NCBI GenBank assembly: GCA_041913505.1
Contig: JAYSFC010000127.1
Location: 1 to 10,401, forward strand
DNA: 10,401 bases
Direction: 5' to 3'
Source of the DNA: JAYSFC01 sp041913505
GTDB lineage: Bacteria; Pseudomonadota; Gammaproteobacteria; Burkholderiales; Burkholderiaceae_C
Both the position numbers and the translations under genes were made by a program. Position 1 is the stretch's first letter, and each line of letters begins with the position of its first letter. A model generated the notes under the pieces. It was given only the letters and a program-made list of their open reading frames with translations, was not told the origin of the DNA and searched no databases. Below, piece after piece: positions 6,312 through 10,401 of the stretch.

Positions 6312-7193
6312 ATGACCTGCCCCCACGCCCCCCAATCCGACAACGACCCGGCCACGCCCTCGCCCGAATCCATTGTGCGCGAGGAGCATGCCCAGCTCGA
6401 TTTCAGCCGCAGCATGAGCTATGGCGACTATCTGCAGCTCGACGCCGTGCTCACCGCGCAAAACCCCCTGTCGCCCGCGCACGACGAGATGCTGTTCATC
6501 GTGCAGCACCAGACCAGCGAGCTGTGGATGAAGCTCATGCTGCACGAACTGCATGCCGCCACGGCCCATATCGCGCGCGACGAACTGCAGCCCGCGTTCA
6601 AGATGCTCGCACGCGTCTCCAAGATCATGGAGCAGCTCGTGCATGCCTGGGACGTGCTCGCCACGATGACGCCGCCCGAATACAGCGCCATGCGCCCGTA
6701 CCTGGGCCAATCGAGCGGCTTCCAGAGCTACCAGTACCGCTGCATCGAATTCGCGCTGGGCAACAAGAACGCCGCCATGCTCAAGCCCCATGCGCACCGG
6801 CCCGATCTCCTGGCGAAGGTGCAGGCCGCCTACGAGGCCCCCTCGCTCTACGACGAGGCCCTGCGCCTGCTTGCCCGGCGCGGCCTGCCGATGCCCGCCA
6901 GCCACACCGAGCGCGACTGGACCCAGCCCTACGAAGCGAACGACGCCGTGGAGCAGGCCTGGCTCGCCGTCTACCGCGACCCGCAGAAGCACTGGGACCT
7001 GTACCAGCTCGGCGAAGAACTCACCGACCTGGAGGACGCGTTCCGCCTCTGGCGCTTCCGCCACGTGACCACGGTGGAGCGCGTGATCGGCTTCAAGCGC
7101 GGCACGGGCGGCACGGGCGGCGTGAGCTACCTGCGCAAAATGCTCGACGTGGTGCTGTTCCCCGAGATCTGGAAGCTGCGCACGGACCTGTGA
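6312..7193 (+). CDS. kynA: Tryptophan 2,3-dioxygenase
   Basis: Heme dioxygenase opening the indole ring of L-tryptophan to give N-formyl-L-kynurenine, the first step of the pathway. 293 residues, near the usual about 280-300. The N-terminal 33 residues are variable; the conserved part begins at MSYGDYLQLD (35-44). Key positions match Xanthomonas TDO with a constant offset of 11: Phe62, catalytic-pocket His66 (HQTSELWMKL, 66-75), Tyr124, Arg128 that binds substrate carboxylate (MRPYLGQSSGFQS), axial heme ligand His251 (FRHVTTVERVIG) and Thr268 in GTGGTGGVSYL. These residue roles come from the known Xanthomonas structure. It starts 3 bp after the kynU stop and is the last gene of the operon. 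Its stop is 17 bp from that of the convergent phosphatase gene; no clear terminator is visible between them. Confidence 0.98.
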   Translation: MTCPHAPQSDNDPATPSPESIVREEHAQLDFSRSMSYGDYLQLDAVLTAQNPLSPAHDEMLFIVQHQTSELWMKLMLHELHAATAHIARDELQPAFKMLARVSKIMEQLVHAWDVLATMTPPEYSAMRPYLGQSSGFQSYQYRCIEFALGNKNAAMLKPHAHRPDLLAKVQAAYEAPSLYDEALRLLARRGLPMPASHTERDWTQPYEANDAVEQAWLAVYRDPQKHWDLYQLGEELTDLEDAFRLWRFRHVTTVERVIGFKRGTGGTGGVSYLRKMLDVVLFPEIWKLRTDL

Positions 7194-7210
7194 ATGGCGC
7201 GTGCCGGCGC

Positions 7211-8032
7211 TCAGCCGTGCAGCGTCGGGTGTTGCGTGGTGCGCTCCACCCCTTCCTCGGTCTGCGCGTCCCCCGGCAGGCAGCGTGCCAGCAAGGCGCT
7301 GGAATTGTCGTGGCCGCTGGGCATGCGCTGCTCCACGGCCGCTTGCAGACGCTCGCTCCATTGGCGCACATCGGCGCTTTCGCCATGCAACCGGGCCAGC
7401 AGGTCTTCGTCGAGCAATTCCCACACGCCATCGCTGCACAGCAGGATCCCGTCGCCGGGCTGCAGCTCGATCGGCTCGGTGCTCACGTAGGGCACGATGC
7501 CGTCCTCGTTGGCGCCCAGCGAGGCATACAGCACATTGCGCTTGGGGTGCTCGCGCAGCTTGTCGGAAGGGTAAAGGCCCGCGTCGATGAAGCGCTGCAC
7601 CAGGCTGTGGTCCTGCGACTGCGCGCGCACGCTCTGCCCCCGGAAGACGTAGCAGCGCGAATCGCCCAGGTTGCACATCAGGGCCTGGCGGCGGTGGTAG
7701 TTGATCAGCAGGCCCACGAAGGTTGAGGCCATGCGCGCCAGCTCCGGCGCCTGGTGCTGCCCCTCGCGCACGGCAAGCTCCGCCCGGCGCATGCAGCGCA
7801 GCAGGGTCTCGGGCGAGAACACAGGCAAGGCCGTGAACTCCGCACGCACAGCGTCGAGCGCCGTTTTGGAAGCCACCGCCCCGCCGCCCTGCCCCCCGGC
7901 CCCGTCGGCCAGCACCAGCAGGCGCACGGCGCCGAAGGCCTCCAGGTCATCCAGCCGGTCTTCGTTGTAGTGGCGGCCGCCATCCAGCGAAAAATGGGCG
8001 GTTTCCAGACTCAGGCCATGAACGTCCCTCAT
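7211..8032 (-). CDS. PP2C-family Ser/Thr protein phosphatase, T6SS-associated (PppA/Stp1-like)
   Basis: A 273-residue metal-dependent (Mn/Mg) phosphatase of the PPM/PP2C family. The metal-binding acids are in order: NED (23-25), LADGAGG (41-47, Asp43; the family usually has DGMGG), GDSRCY (123-128), DHSL (141-144), LLCSDGVWELL (197-207, Asp201) and HDNSS (241-245, Asp242). ASTFVGLL (102-109) replaces the more common GTT motif. No membrane segment or signal peptide is seen, so it is cytosolic. It begins inside the end of tagH with a 4-bp ATGA overlap, so the two are translationally coupled. In T6SS loci such phosphatases (PppA in Pseudomonas aeruginosa) reverse phosphorylation of the FHA protein by a PpkA-type kinase. 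No kinase is present in the window; the T6SS role is inferred from the tagH overlap. Confidence 0.93.
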   Translation of the reverse strand: MRDVHGLSLETAHFSLDGGRHYNEDRLDDLEAFGAVRLLVLADGAGGQGGGAVASKTALDAVRAEFTALPVFSPETLLRCMRRAELAVREGQHQAPELARMASTFVGLLINYHRRQALMCNLGDSRCYVFRGQSVRAQSQDHSLVQRFIDAGLYPSDKLREHPKRNVLYASLGANEDGIVPYVSTEPIELQPGDGILLCSDGVWELLDEDLLARLHGESADVRQWSERLQAAVEQRMPSGHDNSSALLARCLPGDAQTEEGVERTTQHPTLHG

Positions 8033-9849
8033 TGCCCCTCCCCTTGTGTTCGGATGTGGGCGCGGATGCGCTCGGTTTCGGCTTCGTAGGCCTCAAGAAA
8101 GGCGCGGCCAAAAATGCTCTGGAAATCGTCCTCGGCCTCCTGGCGGATTTCGGCATAGCGCTCCAGGTACTGCTCCCACAGCCGGGTCTTGCGCATGGCG
8201 GGCAGCAGGCTGGCCAGCACCGAGCCTTTGGCAAGGCGCTCGTCCAGCAGCTCGGGGGAAAATTTGTGCAGTACCTCCTGCAAGGCCGCCCGCGTGCCGG
8301 CGATCACCCCCACCTCATGGGCCCGCAGGTCCTCGAACGCATCGCGCATGGCCTCGTCTCCACGCATGAAGCCCGGCAGGCGGCTGTGCAGCATCTGCTG
8401 CAGAGCGGCGCTGGGGTCGTTCAGGAACTTCAGCGGATTGTTGGCCTTGGCCGAGATGATGGTGACGCTGGCCTGCAGCTCACGCTTGGTGGCCGCCCGG
8501 GCCGACAACATGTCCACCGCGCCGGCCGTGGCACTGCGCAACAGGCTGCCGATCAAGGCCATGGTCTCGGGGGTGAGGCCCTGCGGCAGGGCCTGCGGCG
8601 GCAGCCGCGCTCCTTGCAGAAACGCCGCGGTCAGCGCAGCCACGTCAAGAGCCGACGCAGGCAGGGGCTGCGGCGGCACGGGTACGGCCGCGGGCGCCAC
8701 CGGCTCGAATGCTATGCCGCGCGGCGGCTGGAAGGCAGCGCCGATTTCCGGCACGTTGTCCCGCATGGGGTCCCCCGGCATGGGAACGGCGGACGGCTGG
8801 CCGAACAGCGCGAGCGGATCGGACTCCCCCGGCGACCCCGGCCGCAGCAACCCCAGATGGTCGGCCTCCGCACCGGCCCCCAGCCCTCCCGCCGTCCCCG
8901 AGAACAGCGTATCGATCGACGGGGCCTGCAAGCTTTGCCCCGCTGGCGCGGTGGCGGGAGGCAGCAAGCTCGCCATGGGGTCGGCCGCGTTGCGCTGGGT
9001 TTGCGATGGCAGCTCGAATGGGTTGAAGTCTTCGGGAATCAATACACGGCCAGCCGCTCCGGCAGCGCCGGGCACCGGCATCGAAGGCGCCTCAACGGCG
9101 GCGGGGGCCACGGGCGGGGCCCCGAAGCCCAAGGCGGCAAAAGGATCGTTGAGCTCAGGGGCCACGGGCGCACCGATCGGCGGGCTGCCCCCCCCTGCAT
9201 CGGGCCAGAAGGCCGCGAACGGGTCGACCGCTGACGGCAGCGCCGAAGAAGGCCCCGGGTTGGGCGGCACCACGCCCGCCGCTGGGGCCGCAGGCACCGG
9301 CGCCGCCGGCCCGGCGCAAGCCGGTGGATCCATCCCCGGCGTAGGGCCCTGCACCAAAGCCGCGCCGGCAGCCCCGCCCAGTAAATCGGCCAACGGATCC
9401 ATGCCTGGCGCAACCGGCGCGGGGACCTCCAGCGGCATGGCCGCAGGTGCTTCCCAAGGCACGGCGGGCGCTGGTGGTGCCAACGACGCCGGAGCAGGCG
9501 ATGCCTCAACGGGCAGGTCTACCGCCGCAGGCTCCAGCAGCACGCGCAGCATGAAGGGGCCGATCTCGAACAACATGCCCTGGGTGAGCGCCACGGTCTG
9601 GCCACAGTCCAGTTCGCGCTCGCCCACCACCACGGGCAGCGAGGTGCTGGCGTTGGTCAGCGTCGGCACGCCCGCGGGAAAGGTGATGGCCGCATGCAGG
9701 CGCGAGACGCGCCGGTGCTTGTCCTCGAGCACGAGGCTGTTGCCCGCATCGCGCCCCAGGTTGCCCCCTGGGGGCTCGAAGCGGCAGCGCAGGGGTTCCG
9801 GGAGCGGCGCGCCGTCCAGCGAGACGACCTCAAGCGTGACCGTGGGCAT
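8029..9849 (-). CDS. tagH: Type VI secretion system-associated FHA domain protein TagH
   Basis: A 606-residue scaffold protein. The N-terminal FHA domain (about 20-100) has the phosphothreonine-pocket residues Gly32-Arg33, Ser49, His52 (RVSRLHAAI) and Asn66. A long Pro/Ala/Gly-rich, probably disordered linker covers about 108-398. The conserved C-terminal T6SS FHA region (about 400-606) includes LIGSLLRSATAGAVDML (432-448), the NNPLKF motif (470-475) and FLEAYEAE (584-591). The FHA plus C-terminal combination is typical of TagH/Fha proteins of T6SS loci, which bind phosphothreonine and control assembly. The linker is unusually long and carries repeated [DN]P-hydrophobic motifs (see findings). 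A GGGGGAGG is present upstream but 12 bp from the ATG, further than ideal. The gene lies 60 bp after the lipoprotein gene and overlaps the phosphatase by 4 bp. Confidence 0.94.
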   Translation of the reverse strand: MPTVTLEVVSLDGAPLPEPLRCRFEPPGGNLGRDAGNSLVLEDKHRRVSRLHAAITFPAGVPTLTNASTSLPVVVGERELDCGQTVALTQGMLFEIGPFMLRVLLEPAAVDLPVEASPAPASLAPPAPAVPWEAPAAMPLEVPAPVAPGMDPLADLLGGAAGAALVQGPTPGMDPPACAGPAAPVPAAPAAGVVPPNPGPSSALPSAVDPFAAFWPDAGGGSPPIGAPVAPELNDPFAALGFGAPPVAPAAVEAPSMPVPGAAGAAGRVLIPEDFNPFELPSQTQRNAADPMASLLPPATAPAGQSLQAPSIDTLFSGTAGGLGAGAEADHLGLLRPGSPGESDPLALFGQPSAVPMPGDPMRDNVPEIGAAFQPPRGIAFEPVAPAAVPVPPQPLPASALDVAALTAAFLQGARLPPQALPQGLTPETMALIGSLLRSATAGAVDMLSARAATKRELQASVTIISAKANNPLKFLNDPSAALQQMLHSRLPGFMRGDEAMRDAFEDLRAHEVGVIAGTRAALQEVLHKFSPELLDERLAKGSVLASLLPAMRKTRLWEQYLERYAEIRQEAEDDFQSIFGRAFLEAYEAETERIRAHIRTQGEGQ

Positions 9850-9909
9850 GGATGTGTCTGGCCTCCCCCAGCGTTGGTGCGGCGGTGAATGGTGTGCCGT
9901 TTATTGACC
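9850..9909 (-). other. Spacer between lipoprotein gene and tagH
   Basis: 60 bp without a gene. It contains the purine run GGGGGAGG upstream of tagH (about 9862-9869), a possible distant ribosome site. I see no terminator hairpin and no convincing promoter, so transcription probably continues from the lipoprotein gene into tagH. Confidence 0.45.
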
Positions 9910-10392
9910 TTATTTGGCGGGCGCTGCCCGGGCGGCGCGGCGCGCGCGCTCGAACTCCCGGCTCCAGGCCGGATGGCCGCGCTCGGCTGGGGCCAGGCTG
10001 AAGTCCGGGTCTAGCTGGAAGGCTTGCTCAAACGACTTGCGGCATTGCGTGGCGGCCTTGTTCAGGCACTGCGCGAAAGCCAGCGTCTTGAGCGCCCGCA
10101 CACGCAACGGCTTGTCCAGCGCGATATCCGTGGAAGGCGGCGTGAGCAACCGGATCGCCAGCCCGTACTCGCCGCGCGAATAGGCAGCGATGCCGCTATC
10201 GATAGCCTTCTCGCTGAGCGAAGGCTCTTCGGGTGGCGGCGCAGGCGGTGGTGGCGGCGCAGGCGGCTCTGCGGCAGGAGGGGGCGCGGGAGGTGCCTCC
10301 GGCGCGGGCGCAGGGGCTGCGCACGCGGCGAGCAAAAGGGCCGCGGCCAGCACGGTCAGGGGGGCGGATCGCTTGAGCCAGGAATGCGACAT
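9910..10392 (-). CDS. T6SS-associated lipoprotein, probably TssQ family
   Basis: A 160-residue lipoprotein. It has a basic N-terminus (Lys7, Arg8), a hydrophobic core and the lipobox LAAC, with the modified Cys at residue 24. A Pro/Ala/Glu-rich spacer (28-57) follows, then a helical domain (about 58-150). That domain has TPR-like features: AIDSGIAAYSRGEYGLAIRLL (63-83) and LAFAQCLNKAATQCRKSFEQAFQLDPDF (104-131), where the last part is a typical TPR second-helix ending. No aspartates at +2, so outer-membrane sorting is expected. The short helical-repeat domain, lipobox and position just before tagH fit the family called TssQ in betaproteobacterial T6SS loci; that name is recalled, not searched. 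It is not a TssJ (no beta-sandwich pattern). Start at 10392 with AGG 6 bp upstream at the window edge. The operon upstream is outside the window. Confidence 0.75.
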   Translation of the reverse strand: MSHSWLKRSAPLTVLAAALLLAACAAPAPAPEAPPAPPPAAEPPAPPPPPAPPPEEPSLSEKAIDSGIAAYSRGEYGLAIRLLTPPSTDIALDKPLRVRALKTLAFAQCLNKAATQCRKSFEQAFQLDPDFSLAPAERGHPAWSREFERARRAARAAPAK

Positions 10393-10401
10393 GGGTAACC
10401 T

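Noticed and set aside
7194..7230. Possible bidirectional terminator between kynA and the phosphatase gene
   Set aside because: GC-rich self-complementary pieces (GCGC) are present, but no stable stem with a T-run on either strand.
5184..7676. A very long open frame (about 830 codons) on the minus strand across kynU and kynA
   Set aside because: It is antisense to three genes with full family motifs, has no recognisable domain and a repetitive His/Arg/Ala/Gly composition typical of GC-rich shadow frames.
8300..9850. TagH linker as a sign of frameshift or gene fusion
   Set aside because: The frame is continuous, composition changes gradually, and long Pro/Ala linkers between the FHA and C-terminal domains are known in TagH-like proteins.
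8189..9907. A 572-codon plus-strand open frame opposite tagH
   Set aside because: Its Gly/Ala/Ser-rich sequence mirrors the Pro/Ala-rich TagH linker. TagH has an FHA domain and a conserved C-terminal region, so the plus-strand frame is a shadow.

Overview
The window is about 68-70% GC (estimated by eye), densely coded, with very GC-rich third codon positions. The gene set (KynR with kynBUA, a short FeoB with a cysteine-rich partner, a TagH/PP2C/TssQ-type T6SS block) suggests a betaproteobacterium of the Comamonadaceae (Acidovorax, Diaphorobacter, Alicycliphilus, Delftia or Comamonas-like). This placement comes from recognised protein families and composition, not from a search. I see no IS element, tRNA, rRNA, CRISPR array or phage gene.

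Layout from left to right: (1) the 3' part of argF (ornithine carbamoyltransferase, +), ending in a strong intrinsic terminator. (2) A minus-strand ferrous iron operon, feoA-feoB-small cysteine-rich membrane protein, with a Fur-box-like site upstream of feoA. (3) A small plus-strand YkgJ-type cysteine-cluster protein, divergent from feoA. (4) A complete kynurenine module: kynR (Lrp/AsnC regulator, -) divergent from kynB-kynU-kynA (+), with two related palindromes and a sigma70-like promoter between them. (5) The edge of a type VI secretion locus on the minus strand: a TssQ-type lipoprotein, then TagH (FHA protein) overlapping a PP2C phosphatase by 4 bp. This locus runs convergently into kynA and presumably continues beyond the right edge.

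How they work together: FeoA and FeoB import Fe2+, and the small Cys-rich protein probably assists FeoB. KynA, KynB and KynU convert tryptophan to N-formylkynurenine, kynurenine, and then anthranilate plus alanine, most likely induced by kynurenine through KynR. TagH and the PP2C phosphatase look like the phospho-threonine control arm of a T6SS; the partner kinase is not in the window.

Most of the window is recognisable biology. The least explained parts are a series of repeated [DN]P-hydrophobic motifs in the disordered linker of TagH, a terminator that doubles as coding sequence for the Cys-rich protein, the paired KynR-type palindromes, and a hydrophilic insertion near the C-terminus of KynU. 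I found no wholly new system that I could defend from the sequence alone.
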